Below are positions 53,261 through 62,246 of a stretch of 64,000 nucleotides of DNA, piece after piece. Both the position numbers and the translations under genes were made by a program. Within the stretch, counting starts at the first letter, position 1, and every line of letters begins with the position of its first letter. Origin of the DNA: Sphingobium sp. V4 (GTDB lineage Bacteria; Pseudomonadota; Alphaproteobacteria; Sphingomonadales; Sphingomonadaceae); NCBI RefSeq assembly GCF_029590555.1, contig NZ_CP081001.1:744001-808000 (forward strand), read 5' to 3'. The notes under the pieces are model-generated. The model was not told where the DNA came from. It did no database searches and was given only the letters and a program-made list of their open reading frames with translations.

Positions 53261-53683
53261 CTAGCGCAGCATGCCCTTGGCGACCAGCGACCGCGAATAG
53301 AAGAGCTGAAAGACGGCGATCAGGATGACAAGGGTCGGGAAGCCGGCCGCAGCCAGCAGTCCCTTCTCGGCGATCAGGTCGGTTGCGCCCAGCGTGTAGC
53401 CAAACTGCACCAGAACGGCGACCAGCGAAGCGAGAAAGAGGGTGGCCGCGAGAGCCTTTTTCATGAGCAGCGATATGGCGCCCAGCGTGCCCGCTCCTAC
53501 GGCGAGAGCATAAACCGCCCACAGCCAGGCCGGCATGGCGGCGAAGGCGCGAGCGGCCGCGGGATCGGTCTTGGCGATTTCGGCCGGATCGAGCCCATAT
53601 TGCATGAACAAGGCGGCAACGCCCATCAGGTTCCACAGCAATAGCAGGACGCCGACGATCGACCCGGTGCGCGATGCAGGCAT
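53261..53683 (-). CDS. Small four-helix membrane protein, hypothetical
   Basis: 140 aa with four predicted hydrophobic segments (IVGVLLLLWNLMGVAALFMQ; WLWAVYALAVGAGTLGAISL; ALAATLFLASLVAVLVQFGY; LVILIAVFQLFYSRSL). Similar small membrane proteins with an MQYGLDPAEIAK-like loop occur in sphingomonads; function unknown. GGGAGGGAAC precedes the ATG at 53683. Two tandem hairpins (53708-53735) lie upstream. Confidence 0.7.
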   Translation of the reverse strand: MPASRTGSIVGVLLLLWNLMGVAALFMQYGLDPAEIAKTDPAAARAFAAMPAWLWAVYALAVGAGTLGAISLLMKKALAATLFLASLVAVLVQFGYTLGATDLIAEKGLLAAAGFPTLVILIAVFQLFYSRSLVAKGMLR

Positions 53684-53770
53684 GATGTTCCCTCCCCAGG
53701 AAAGGCACCCGGCGCTTGCCGGGCCGCCTTAGCGGCATCATACAGTTTTTAACGTCGTCAGGATAGCAGG

Positions 53771-54328
53771 ATGGTGATTTTGGGTGGAGAGTATCGGGAG
53801 AAGGCGGCTGGACAGACTGCCCCCGCGCCGATCATCGTCACCGCCCTGATGGGCGCGACTGATTTTGCTTGGGCGGACGGTTTGCGCCGCACATATTTTC
53901 CCCCGGACCGCAATTGGCTGCCCGCCCATCTCACACTTTTTCATCATTTGCCCCCGACAATTCTCGCGGAATTGTCGGGGCGATTGAAGCAGCTTTGCGC
54001 CGGCGCTGCACCTCCAGCGTGGTTGACGGAGGTGATGCTGCTCGGGCGGGGCGTTGCCTATCGCGTGGAAAGTCCGGTGCTGCTTGCAATGCGGGAACAA
54101 CTGGCGGACGCCTTTGCCGGGTTGTTGACGCCGCAGGATCAGGCCCGGCCACGCCTGCATATCACCGTCCAGAACAAGGTCACGCCGGCGGAGGCGAAGG
54201 CGCTGGCCGCCCGGCTTCGCGGGGATTTCCGCGTCCGCCCGCTTGCGATCGCCGGCCTCGCCGCCTGGCATTATCGCGGCGGGCCTTGGGAACTGGCGAT
54301 GAAGGCGATGTTCAGGGGCAAGTCCTGA
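53771..54328 (+). CDS. 2'-5' RNA ligase / 2H phosphoesterase superfamily protein
   Basis: 185 aa. Two HxT motifs define the active site: His53 in AHLTLFHHL and His130 in LHITVQNKV. The family hydrolyses or ligates 2'-5' phosphodiester or cyclic phosphate bonds in RNA. The true substrate is unknown. The ATG at 53771 lies in a poor context; no better start is obvious. Confidence 0.83.
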   Translation: MVILGGEYREKAAGQTAPAPIIVTALMGATDFAWADGLRRTYFPPDRNWLPAHLTLFHHLPPTILAELSGRLKQLCAGAAPPAWLTEVMLLGRGVAYRVESPVLLAMREQLADAFAGLLTPQDQARPRLHITVQNKVTPAEAKALAARLRGDFRVRPLAIAGLAAWHYRGGPWELAMKAMFRGKS

Positions 54329-54344
54329 ACGCGGACCGGTCAGG

Positions 54345-55571
54345 TCAGGCTAGTCCGACCTCCTTGAGCGGCACGCTGGCATCGGCCAGCTGCCCGACGT
54401 CGAGCGCAGCCCCGGACAGGACATGCGCGCGGCCCTGGACATAATCCTTGACCGCATTGACGCAGTCCAGCGCGATCACCTTGCCGCCTTTCAGATACAC
54501 GACCGAGAAGCTGCGATTGGCGGGATCCCCGCGCAAAATGGTCTGGTCGAAGCCGGTCGACAGGCCGACGGTCTGGAGCTTCAGGTCATATTGGTTCGAC
54601 CAGAACCAGGGTACGGCGTCATAGGCTTCTTCCTTGCCCAGGATATGCGCTACGGCCACCTTCGCCTGATCATTGGCGTTCTGCACCGATTCCAGTCGCA
54701 TCTGGGCGCCGCCGGCGAAGCGGTTGGCGTGCGAGGCGCAATCGCCCACCGCATAGATATCGGGCAGGGACGTGCGGCAATATTCATCGACATCGACCCC
54801 GTTGCCGCCTGCCGCCCCGGCCGCGATCAGCGGTCCGGTCTCGGGTATGATGCCGATGCCGACGATTACCATGTCGGTCGCGATCCGCTCGCCGTCCTGC
54901 ATCAGCACGGCCGTCGCCTTGCCGTCCGTCACCTCGATGCAGTCCATCTTCGCGCCGGTGCGCAGGTCGACGCCATGAGCGCGATGCTCCGCCTCGTAGA
55001 AGCGCGACAGTTCCTCGCCCGCGACGCGCGCCAGCACCCGGTCGAGCGCTTCGAGCAGCACGACGGTCTTGCCGAACTTGGAGAGGACGGCGGCAGCCTC
55101 CAATCCGATATAGCCGCCGCCGATGATGGTGACATGGTGGATCAAGTCGATCTTCGCCATCATCGCATCGACATCGGCGCGGCGGCGCACCGCATGGACA
55201 TTGATCGCGTCCGCGCCATTGCAGGTCAGAGTCCGGGGGCTGCCGCCGGTGCACCAGATCAGCTTGCCATAACCGATCTCCTCGTCGCCTGCGGTCACGA
55301 ACTTGCCTACGGGATCGACGCTCTTCACCCGCTTGCCCAGCAGCATGTCGATCTTGCGCTCGTCCCAGAAGGACGCTGGGCGGATCAGAATACGGTCGAA
55401 GCTCTTGTCGCCGGCGAAATATTCCTTGGACAGCGGCGGACGCTCATAGGGCGGATCCTTCTCGTCGCCGATCATGGCGACCGTGCCGTCGAAGCCTTGC
55501 TGTCGCAGCGAAATTGCCGCCTGCGCGCCCGCATGGCCGGCCCCCACGATCAGAATGTCATAATAGCTCAT
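54345..55571 (-). CDS. FAD-dependent ferredoxin/rubredoxin-type reductase
   Basis: 408 aa. FAD motif [20 protein letters not shown] at the N-terminus, [16 protein letters not shown] motif [15 protein letters not shown] near 150, and DIYAVGDCA for the FAD pyrophosphate. The C-terminal domain holds [16 protein letters not shown], a hallmark of BphA4/putidaredoxin-reductase-like enzymes that feed Rieske oxygenases or P450s. No ferredoxin or oxygenase gene lies nearby. GAGGAT lies about 11 nt before the ATG. Confidence 0.9.
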   Translation of the reverse strand: MSYYDILIVGAGHAGAQAAISLRQQGFDGTVAMIGDEKDPPYERPPLSKEYFAGDKSFDRILIRPASFWDERKIDMLLGKRVKSVDPVGKFVTAGDEEIGYGKLIWCTGGSPRTLTCNGADAINVHAVRRRADVDAMMAKIDLIHHVTIIGGGYIGLEAAAVLSKFGKTVVLLEALDRVLARVAGEELSRFYEAEHRAHGVDLRTGAKMDCIEVTDGKATAVLMQDGERIATDMVIVGIGIIPETGPLIAAGAAGGNGVDVDEYCRTSLPDIYAVGDCASHANRFAGGAQMRLESVQNANDQAKVAVAHILGKEEAYDAVPWFWSNQYDLKLQTVGLSTGFDQTILRGDPANRSFSVVYLKGGKVIALDCVNAVKDYVQGRAHVLSGAALDVGQLADASVPLKEVGLA

Positions 55572-55669
55572 CCGCCCGATATCCTCTTCGCGATGCCCCG
55601 TTTGCGCCGCTGATTGGCGCGCTTTTCCGGGGGACGCAAGAAGGATGTTGAAGGATCGCGTGTTAATCA

Positions 55670-55746
55670 TGGTAGCGGAGGAGGGACTTGAACCCCCGAC
55701 ACGCGGATTATGATTCCGCTGCTCTAACCAGCTGAGCTACTCCGCC
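55670..55746 (-). tRNA. tRNA-Met (CAT), elongator type
   Basis: 77 nt including an encoded CCA. Acceptor stem GGCGGAG with CTCCGCT (G1-U72), D-arm GCTCAGCTGGTTAGAGC, anticodon loop ATCATAA with anticodon CAT between GCGGA/TCCGC, and T-arm GTTCAAGTC. The CGGAATCATAATCCG anticodon arm is typical of elongator Met rather than Ile2 or initiator tRNA. Confidence 0.95.
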
Positions 55747-56020
55747 CCATGGGCCTCGCCGGGCGCTTCGCCCTGCGGTGAGGCGGCGCTATACGCAGGC
55801 AATGCAGGGCGGTCAACGGGGCGCGTGAAAAATTTGGCGCCCCTGCCCTCGCGGCTGCTTGCCGCGTGCAGAAACGAAGGGGCGCGCGCTTTTCCGCCAA
55901 CATGGCAAAGCTGCGGTAAAGCTTTTTCCATCCCGACATTTTTGGCTTGCAATCGCCACGGGGCGGCGCACTAATATTGCAATGCACAACCGGCCGCCCG
56001 GCCGAGGGAGGATCGACAAC

Positions 56021-57430
56021 TTGCCCTTCCATGAAATGTTTGAACCCGATGGTTCGATACGCCCCTGTTACGACGAAGTGCAGAAGTGGGTGGAACGAAC
56101 GGGCATCGCCGGGCTCAATCGCCGCATGGATGAGGCCGAGGCGATCTTCCGCCGCATCGGCATTACCTTCGCCGTCTATGGCGAGGGCGGCGATCCCGAA
56201 CGGCTCATTCCCTTCGACCTCCTGCCCCGCATCTTCACCGCGCAGGAATGGCGCATCCTCGACAAGGGCATCCGGCAGCGGGCGCGGGCGCTCAACGCTT
56301 TCCTGCATGACGTCTATCATCGGGGCGAGATCGTGAAGGCCGGCATCATGCCGGCCGACATCATCTACAAGAACAGCGCCTATCTCGCCGAAATGGCGGA
56401 CTTCTCGCCACCGGGGAAGGTGTACAGCCATATCGTGGGCATCGACATCGTCCGCACTGGCCCCGGCAGTTTCGAGGTTCTGGAGGATAATTGCCGCACG
56501 CCCTCCGGCGTCTCCTACATGCTGGAAAATCGCGAGATCATGACGCGCATGTTCCCCGAACTGTTCGCGCAGGGGGTGGTGGCGCCGGTTGACGACTATC
56601 CCGCCGAATTGCTGAAAAGCCTCAAGGAGGTCGCGCCGCCTGCGTGCAAGGGCGACCCGGTGGTCGTGGTCCTCACCCCCGGCTCGCTCAACAGCGCCTA
56701 TTATGAGCATAGTTTCCTTGCCGACCTGATGGGGGTCGAACTGGTCGAGCCGGCCGACCTGTTCGTCGACGATGACCGGGTGTGGATGAAGACCACGCTT
56801 GGGCCCAAGGCGGTCGACGTCATCTATCGTCGCATCGACGATGAATATATCGATCCGCTCGTCTTTCGGCCCGACAGCCTGCTGGGCGTGCCCGGCATTT
56901 TCAACGTCTATCGCAATGGCGGTGTGACGCTCGCGTCGGCGCCCGGATCGGGCATCGCCGACGACAAGGCGGTCTATATCTATGTGCCCGAGATGATCCG
57001 CTTCTATCTGGGCGAAAAGCCGATCCTCGACAACATCCAGACCTGGCAGTGCGGCAAGCCAGACGAACTGGCCTATGTGCTGGAAAATCTCCACGAACTG
57101 GTGGCCAAGGAAGTCCATGGATCGGGCGGTTACGGGATGTTGATCGGCCCCAAATCGACCAAGGACGAAGTTGCCGCCTATGCCGCGCGGATCAAGGCCA
57201 ATCCCGGCGAGTTCATCGCCCAGCCGACGTTGGACCTGTCGACCGTGCCGACGCTGGGGCCGGCGGCCGTGGTCGGTCGCCACGCCGATTTCCGTCCCTA
57301 TTGCCTGGTGGGCAAGCAGATCCGCCTGGTTCCGGGCGGCCTGACCCGCGTTGCCCTGACCGAAGGGTCGCTGGTGGTCAATTCCAGCCAGGGTGGCGGA
57401 GTCAAGGATACCTGGGTGTTGCAGGATTGA
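56021..57430 (+). CDS. Circularly permuted type 2 ATP-grasp protein (Anbu cluster)
   Basis: 469 aa. The circularly permuted ATP-grasp domain (formerly DUF404/DUF407) spans nearly the whole protein: RRIGITFAVYGEGGDPERLI, LEDNCRTPSGVSYMLENR, PGSLNSAYYEHSFLADLMG and GSGGYGMLIGPKS. It is predicted to ligate an amino acid or peptide to an unknown acceptor. The TTG start at 56021 is chosen because GGGAGG lies 9 nt upstream; an ATG at 55982 in the same frame would add 13 residues that contain that site. First gene of the cluster with alpha-E, transglutaminase and Anbu. Confidence 0.88.
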   Translation: MPFHEMFEPDGSIRPCYDEVQKWVERTGIAGLNRRMDEAEAIFRRIGITFAVYGEGGDPERLIPFDLLPRIFTAQEWRILDKGIRQRARALNAFLHDVYHRGEIVKAGIMPADIIYKNSAYLAEMADFSPPGKVYSHIVGIDIVRTGPGSFEVLEDNCRTPSGVSYMLENREIMTRMFPELFAQGVVAPVDDYPAELLKSLKEVAPPACKGDPVVVVLTPGSLNSAYYEHSFLADLMGVELVEPADLFVDDDRVWMKTTLGPKAVDVIYRRIDDEYIDPLVFRPDSLLGVPGIFNVYRNGGVTLASAPGSGIADDKAVYIYVPEMIRFYLGEKPILDNIQTWQCGKPDELAYVLENLHELVAKEVHGSGGYGMLIGPKSTKDEVAAYAARIKANPGEFIAQPTLDLSTVPTLGPAAVVGRHADFRPYCLVGKQIRLVPGGLTRVALTEGSLVVNSSQGGGVKDTWVLQD

Positions 57431-57456
57431 TGCGCGCGCTCTCTCACCCCTTTCAT

Positions 57457-57546
57457 CGTCATTCCCGCGCTGGCGGGAACCCATCTCCCGCCATTGCGCC
57501 AGGCGGAAGGAGCGGGACATCTGTCCCTCCCGCCGCAGGGATGACG
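57457..57546. repeat. Palindromic repeat with CGTCATTCCCGCG ends
   Basis: Outer arms CGTCATTCCC (57457-57466) and GGGATGACG (57538-57546) surround inner hairpins including GGGACA-TC-TGTCCC (57513-57526). It resembles the common GTCATTCCCGCG dispersed repeat. It separates the ATP-grasp and alpha-E genes of the Anbu cluster. Confidence 0.65.
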
Positions 57547-57563
57547 GAAATCGAGGCAATCCC

Positions 57564-58496
57564 ATGCTGAGCCGGACCGCCGAAAATCTGTTCTGGATGG
57601 CGCGCTACATGGAGCGCGCCGAAGCCACAGCGCGGCTGCTGACCATGGGACAGCGCATGGCGATATTGCCGGGCGCGCATCATCGTGACGAATGGCGATC
57701 GGTGGTGCGCGCGACGGGATCGGGACATCAATTCCCGGAGGGCGCGATCGTGACGGAGAGCGACGCGGTATCGTTCCTGATGCTCGACGCAGACAACCCC
57801 AGCTCGATCCGCTCCTGCCTCCTGAAGGCGCGGGCCAACGCCAAGTCGGCGCGGACGATGCTGACCCAGGATATGTGGGAGGCATTGAATGAAGGCTGGC
57901 GAAAGCTGGACAGCTATGATGTCAGTGAAGCGCGGCAGCAGCTCCCGGCACTGATCGACTGGGTCAAGACCCGCGTCATGACCTTCCGCGGCGCCGCCCA
58001 TTCCGGCCAGCTCCGCAACGAAGGGCATGATTTCCTGCGCACCGGTTCCGCGCTGGAGCGGGCGCAGATGACGCTGCGCCTGCTCGACGTCAAATATTAT
58101 GTGTTGTTGCCCGAAACCGAAGTGATCGGCGGAAATCGCGACCATTATCAATGGACGTCGGTACTGTACGCCCTGTCTGGCGCGCGCGCCTATCACCATG
58201 TCTATGGCGGGACTTATACACCTTGGCAGATCACCGACTTCCTGATGCTAAACCGCCTGTTCCCGCGCAGCGTCGCCTATTGCTATGACCAGCTGGCCTA
58301 TCGGCTCAATCGTCTCGCCGGCTGGCACGATGCGCGCGGGGCCTGCCATGACACGGTGCAGGAACTGGTCGCGGGTCTGGAAAGCCAGGACAGCGGAGAG
58401 ATTTTCCGGCGCGGCCTGCACGAAACTGTGCAGAACGGCTTGATGATGACCAATCGACTGGGCGCCGAGATCGCCCAAACCTATCATTTCGGCTGA
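57564..58496 (+). CDS. Alpha-E domain protein (Anbu cluster)
   Basis: 310 aa, almost all helical. The N-terminus MLSRTAENLFWMARYMERAE is the alpha-E signature; FRGAAHSGQLRNEGHDFLRTG and YHHVYGGTYTPWQITDFLML follow, named here as family blocks. The family always occurs beside a circularly permuted ATP-grasp and is thought to act with it, but has no proven activity. GAGG lies 7 nt before the ATG at 57564. The frame is open upstream only through the repeat. Confidence 0.9.
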   Translation: MLSRTAENLFWMARYMERAEATARLLTMGQRMAILPGAHHRDEWRSVVRATGSGHQFPEGAIVTESDAVSFLMLDADNPSSIRSCLLKARANAKSARTMLTQDMWEALNEGWRKLDSYDVSEARQQLPALIDWVKTRVMTFRGAAHSGQLRNEGHDFLRTGSALERAQMTLRLLDVKYYVLLPETEVIGGNRDHYQWTSVLYALSGARAYHHVYGGTYTPWQITDFLMLNRLFPRSVAYCYDQLAYRLNRLAGWHDARGACHDTVQELVAGLESQDSGEIFRRGLHETVQNGLMMTNRLGAEIAQTYHFG

Positions 58497-58518
58497 GGAG
58501 GGAAGGGGAAGTCGGGCC

Positions 58519-59391
58519 ATGAAGCTGCTCGTCCGCCACCAGACGATCTATCGCTATGCTTCGTCGGCGGGGCGGGTGGCCATGCGGCTGAAGCTGATGC
58601 CGGTCGATACGCCGACGCAGAAAGTGCTGGAATGGCAGGTCAGCGTCAATGACCAGCCGCTGACCGGCTTCCGCCCCAACAGCTATGGCGAGAAGGAAGC
58701 GATCTGGATCCGCCATGATCGGCTCGACAATGCGGTGATCGTGGCGGAGGGGCTGGTGGAGACGCGCGAAAGCCATGGCGTCGTTGGGCATCTGCGCAGT
58801 CGCGTCGATTCGCGCTATTTCCTGCGCGATACGCGCCTAACTCGTGCGTCCGAGGGGATCGTGGCGATGGCGCGCGACGTGCCGAAGGAAGATGGGCCGC
58901 TTGCGACGCTCCATGCCTTGTCGGCCGCAGTCAGCGATGCGGTGCAGTATCGCGCTGGTGTCACCACGTCCGAGACGACTGCCGCCGAAGCCTTCGCGCT
59001 GGGTGCCGGCGTGTGTCAGGATCATGCCCAGATATTCATATCGGCGGCGCGTTCGATTGGCATCGCCGCCCGCTATGTCTCGGGCTACCTGCTTGCCGGG
59101 GATGGAGACTTGCTGCATGAGACCCATGGCTGGGCGGAAGCCTTTGTTCCAGCGCTCGGCTGGATCGGTTTCGATCCCTCGAACCGCGTCTGTGTAACCG
59201 AACATTATGTGCGCGTGGCAAGCGGCCTGGATGCGGACGAGGCCGCGCCAATCCGTGGCTCGGTCACGGTGGCGGGCGATATATGGATTGACGCCGATGT
59301 CCGGATCGCGCAGGCGGAGGACGGAGTCGAGGAACGGCAGTTGCAGAAGCAACAGCAGCAAAGCACCCCGCCACCCGACTCGACGGGTTGA
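58519..59391 (+). CDS. Transglutaminase-like cysteine protease (Anbu cluster)
   Basis: 290 aa. An N-terminal beta domain (1-110) precedes the papain-like transglutaminase core with Cys166 (GAGVCQDHAQ), His203 (ETHGWAEAFVP) and Asp219 (GFDPSNR). In the Anbu cluster it is predicted to cleave or transfer peptides made by the ATP-grasp protein. It ends with a Gln-rich tail (QLQKQQQQS). It starts 22 bp after alpha-E with GGAGG upstream. Confidence 0.92.
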   Translation: MKLLVRHQTIYRYASSAGRVAMRLKLMPVDTPTQKVLEWQVSVNDQPLTGFRPNSYGEKEAIWIRHDRLDNAVIVAEGLVETRESHGVVGHLRSRVDSRYFLRDTRLTRASEGIVAMARDVPKEDGPLATLHALSAAVSDAVQYRAGVTTSETTAAEAFALGAGVCQDHAQIFISAARSIGIAARYVSGYLLAGDGDLLHETHGWAEAFVPALGWIGFDPSNRVCVTEHYVRVASGLDADEAAPIRGSVTVAGDIWIDADVRIAQAEDGVEERQLQKQQQQSTPPPDSTG

Positions 59392-59461
59392 AACAAGCGA
59401 TCGCGAGTCGGATGCAATATTCATCGATCGCGACAGACAGATTGCAGGAGGCCGGGGGGCC

Positions 59462-60199
59462 GTGACTTATTGTGTGGCCGTGCGTGTGGACCAGGGACTG
59501 GTCATGCTGTCCGATACCCGCACCAATGCGGGTATGGACAATATCGCGCGCTTCCGAAAGAGCTTCACCTATCATGTCCCTGGTGAGCGCGCGATCACGC
59601 TGATGTGTTCGGGCAATCTGTCCATCACCCAGGGGGTGAAGGCGGTGCTGAGCAAGGCGATCAAGGAATCCCGTCTAGACCCGGATGTCGAAACCATCTG
59701 CAATTGCGACTCGATGCACCGCGTGGCCCAGATCGTGGGCGAGGCGATGCAGAAGATGCAGCAACGCTATCGGGAGAATATCGAGATGGGCGGCTCCGGC
59801 TCCAGCGCCTCGATCATGGTCGCTGGCCAGCGCAAGGGCGGAAAGCCACGCCTTTACCTGATCTATTCGGCCGGCAATTTCATCGAGGCGACCGAAGATA
59901 CGCCCTTCTTCCAGATCGGTGAGCATAAATATGGCAAGCCGATCCTGGATCGCATCATCAAGCGGGAGACGACGCTGGAGGATGCGACCAAGGCGGTGCT
60001 GGTGTCGATGGATTCGACCTTGCGCTCCAACCTGTCTGTCGGGATGCCGCTCGACCTGACGGTGATCGAGCGCGACAAGTTCGACTTTCGCGTTCGCACG
60101 CGCATCGAAGCGGACAATGAGGAATTCGCGATGATTTCCCAGAGCTGGAGTGCGGCATTGCGCAAGGGATTTGAGGATCTGCCGAACGTTCTCGACTGA
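59462..60199 (+). CDS. Anbu proteasome-like peptidase (ancestral beta subunit)
   Basis: 245 aa, Ntn-hydrolase fold. It starts GTG-Thr (TYCVAVRVDQGLVMLSDTRT), so removal of Met exposes Thr as the nucleophile; Asp18 and Lys33 (FRKSF) match the proteasome Asp17/Lys33 set, and GGSGSSASIMVAG and YSAGNFIEATEDTPFFQIG are Anbu blocks. Known Anbu proteins form open helical rings; the natural substrate is unknown. AGGAGG lies 10 nt before the GTG. The frame extends back into the transglutaminase gene, but that is not coding. Confidence 0.93.
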   Translation: MTYCVAVRVDQGLVMLSDTRTNAGMDNIARFRKSFTYHVPGERAITLMCSGNLSITQGVKAVLSKAIKESRLDPDVETICNCDSMHRVAQIVGEAMQKMQQRYRENIEMGGSGSSASIMVAGQRKGGKPRLYLIYSAGNFIEATEDTPFFQIGEHKYGKPILDRIIKRETTLEDATKAVLVSMDSTLRSNLSVGMPLDLTVIERDKFDFRVRTRIEADNEEFAMISQSWSAALRKGFEDLPNVLD

Positions 60200-60231
60200 G
60201 TTGAGCCGCGAGTAGCCGCTTATCTCCTCTC

Positions 60232-60273
60232 AAAAGCAAAAAGCCCCGGAATGCTCCGGGGCTTTTTGCTTTT
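60232..60273. terminator. Bidirectional terminator between Anbu and rpoH
   Basis: Perfect 19-bp arms (60232-60250 and 60255-60273) with an ATGC loop, built as AAAAGCAAAAAGCCCCGGA and its complement. The A and T runs at both ends let it stop transcription from either side. Confidence 0.93.
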
Positions 60274-60286
60274 TCCTTTGCTCCGA

Positions 60287-61198
60287 TCAGGCCGTGGCGA
60301 GTCGGGCCATCTTTTCCAGCCGACCGCCCGCAATGCGCATCATCGCCTTTTGCAGCTTCTCGAACGCGCGGACCTCGATCTGACGAACGCGCTCGCGGCT
60401 GACGCCATAAACCTGGGAGAGTTCCTCCAGCGTCTTGGGTTCCTCGGCGAGGCGGCGTTCGGCAAGGATGTGCTTCTCGCGATCATTGAGGTCGTCCATC
60501 GCCTCGACCAGCATATCATGGCGCATCACGCGCTCCTGCTCGTCGGCGACTCGTTCATCCTGCAACGGATCGGAGTCGGCCAGCCAGTCCTGCCACTGTC
60601 CCTCGCCATCCTCGCGCATGGGCACGTTCAGCGACGTGTCGCCGCCCATCGCCATGCGCCGGTTCATCGAGATCACGTCTTCCTCGGTAACGCCCAGGTC
60701 GGTCGCGATCTTGGTAACGTCCTCGGGGCGCAGGTCGCCATCCTCGAACGCCTCGATATTGTTCTTCATCCGGCGCAGGTTGAAGAAAAGCTTCTTCTGC
60801 GCAGCGGTGGTGCCCATCTTCACAAGGCTCCACGACCGCAGGATGAATTCCTGGATCGACGCACGAATCCACCACATGGCATAGGTCGCCAGGCGGAAGC
60901 CGCGATCGGCCTCGAACTTCTTTACGCCCTGCATCAGGCCGATATTGCCTTCGCTGATGAGTTCGCTGACCGGCAGGCCGTAGCCGCGATAGCCCATGGC
61001 GATCTTGGCGACCAGGCGCAGGTGCGACGTCACGAGCTGCGCCGCGGCCTCAGGATCCTGATGCTCTTCATAACGCTTCGCCAGCATATATTCCTGCTCA
61101 GGGGTGAGCAGCGGAAACTTGCGAATTTCCGACAGATAGCGGTTGAGGCTGGCTTCACCGCCCAGCGCCGGAACCGCGGGGACATTGCTCTTGGCCAT
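60287..61198 (-). CDS. rpoH: RNA polymerase sigma-32 factor (heat shock)
   Basis: 303 aa. Region 2 includes LVTSHLRLVAKIAMGYRGYG, ISEGNIGLMQGVKKFE and the -10 recognition helix FRLATYAMWWIRASIQEFIL; the RpoH box (QKKLFFNLRRMK) follows; region 4 has LSQVYGVSRERVRQIEVRAFEKLQ. It directs transcription of chaperone and protease genes under heat stress. AAAGG lies 7 nt before the ATG at 61198. Convergent with the Anbu cluster, separated by a bidirectional terminator. Confidence 0.96.
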   Translation of the reverse strand: MAKSNVPAVPALGGEASLNRYLSEIRKFPLLTPEQEYMLAKRYEEHQDPEAAAQLVTSHLRLVAKIAMGYRGYGLPVSELISEGNIGLMQGVKKFEADRGFRLATYAMWWIRASIQEFILRSWSLVKMGTTAAQKKLFFNLRRMKNNIEAFEDGDLRPEDVTKIATDLGVTEEDVISMNRRMAMGGDTSLNVPMREDGEGQWQDWLADSDPLQDERVADEQERVMRHDMLVEAMDDLNDREKHILAERRLAEEPKTLEELSQVYGVSRERVRQIEVRAFEKLQKAMMRIAGGRLEKMARLATA

Positions 61199-61275
61199 GT
61201 CTTCACCTTTCCCTTTCATTGCGCGGCGGGACCCAGAAGAGGCGTCACAGGCGCCGTCGCAAAACTTGTCAAATC

Positions 61276-62229
61276 CTATACGTGAAGCTCGCTTAACAGT
61301 TCCTGCATGTCGGCTGGCAACACACTTTGAAACAGAAGGGGCTTGTCCGTTACCGGATGTATGAACCCCAGTGTTTTGGCGTGCAATGCCTGCCTTTTGA
61401 AACCCAGCGTTTCCAGTATTGATTTGAAACCTTTTCTTTCTCTACCGTAAACGGGGTCGCCGATCAAGGGGTGCCCAAGATGCGCCATGTGAACGCGAAC
61501 CTGATGGGTGCGGCCGGTTTCCAGCCTGCATTCCACCATCGTCGCGCCCCTTAGACGCATTATAGTACGATAATGGGTGACGGCGTGTTTGCCGCGCCCT
61601 TCCCGATGAACCGCCATCTTCTTTCGATCGGCGTCGGATCGGCCGATCCAACTGTCGACCGTGCCACTGCCCGGCGTCGGAACACCGTAGACGATGGCGG
61701 CATAGAGCCTGTCGATACTGTGGTCCTTGAATTGGCGGGCCAATCCTTCATGCGCCCTGTCGGTCTTTGCAACGACCAGCAGGCCGGAAGTATCCTTGTC
61801 GATGCGATGAACTATGCCAGGGCGCGCCACGCCCCCGATGCCGGAGAGCCGGCCGGCGCAATGATGGAGCAGGGCGTTGACCAGCGTTCCGTCCAGATTG
61901 CCGGCGGCGGGATGGACGACGAGGCCGGCAGGCTTGTCCACCACGATCAGATCGGCATCCTCATGGACGATCACCAGCGGAATATCCTGCGCCACCGTAT
62001 CGAGCGGCGTCGGCGGCGGCAGGGTAATGGTGAAGAACTGTCCGGCGACGACCTTGGTCGATGCGCTGATCTTCACGGCCTGGGGGCCGTGCACCTGTCC
62101 GTCGCCAATCAGAGTCTTGAGCCGTTCTCGCGAGAGATCGGGAAGCAGGTCCGCGAGCGCACGATCCAGGCGCAGCCCGTGCTGGGCGTCGCCGATAGCC
62201 GCTTCGATGATGGAATCCCCCGGAACCAT
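61276..62229 (-). CDS. 23S rRNA pseudouridine synthase, RluD/RluA family
   Basis: 317 aa. An N-terminal S4 domain (LRLDRALADLLPDLSRERLKTLI) precedes the catalytic domain with Asp in HRIDKDTSGLLVVAKTD, then RLYAAIVYGVP, RTHQVRVHMAHLGHPLIGDP. The S4 domain and length favour RluD, which modifies helix 69. The ATG at 62229 is used; a TTG at 62265 in frame overlaps the divergent JAMM gene. 77 bp upstream of rpoH on the same strand. Confidence 0.92.
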   Translation of the reverse strand: MVPGDSIIEAAIGDAQHGLRLDRALADLLPDLSRERLKTLIGDGQVHGPQAVKISASTKVVAGQFFTITLPPPTPLDTVAQDIPLVIVHEDADLIVVDKPAGLVVHPAAGNLDGTLVNALLHHCAGRLSGIGGVARPGIVHRIDKDTSGLLVVAKTDRAHEGLARQFKDHSIDRLYAAIVYGVPTPGSGTVDSWIGRSDADRKKMAVHREGRGKHAVTHYRTIMRLRGATMVECRLETGRTHQVRVHMAHLGHPLIGDPVYGRERKGFKSILETLGFKRQALHAKTLGFIHPVTDKPLLFQSVLPADMQELLSELHV

Positions 62230-62246
62230 GGGGTAGGGATGTAGGA

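Noticed and set aside
59207..59461. Longer N-terminus for the Anbu gene
   Set aside because: The frame stays open into the transglutaminase gene, but Anbu needs Thr immediately after the initiator, and AGGAGG sits just before the GTG at 59462.
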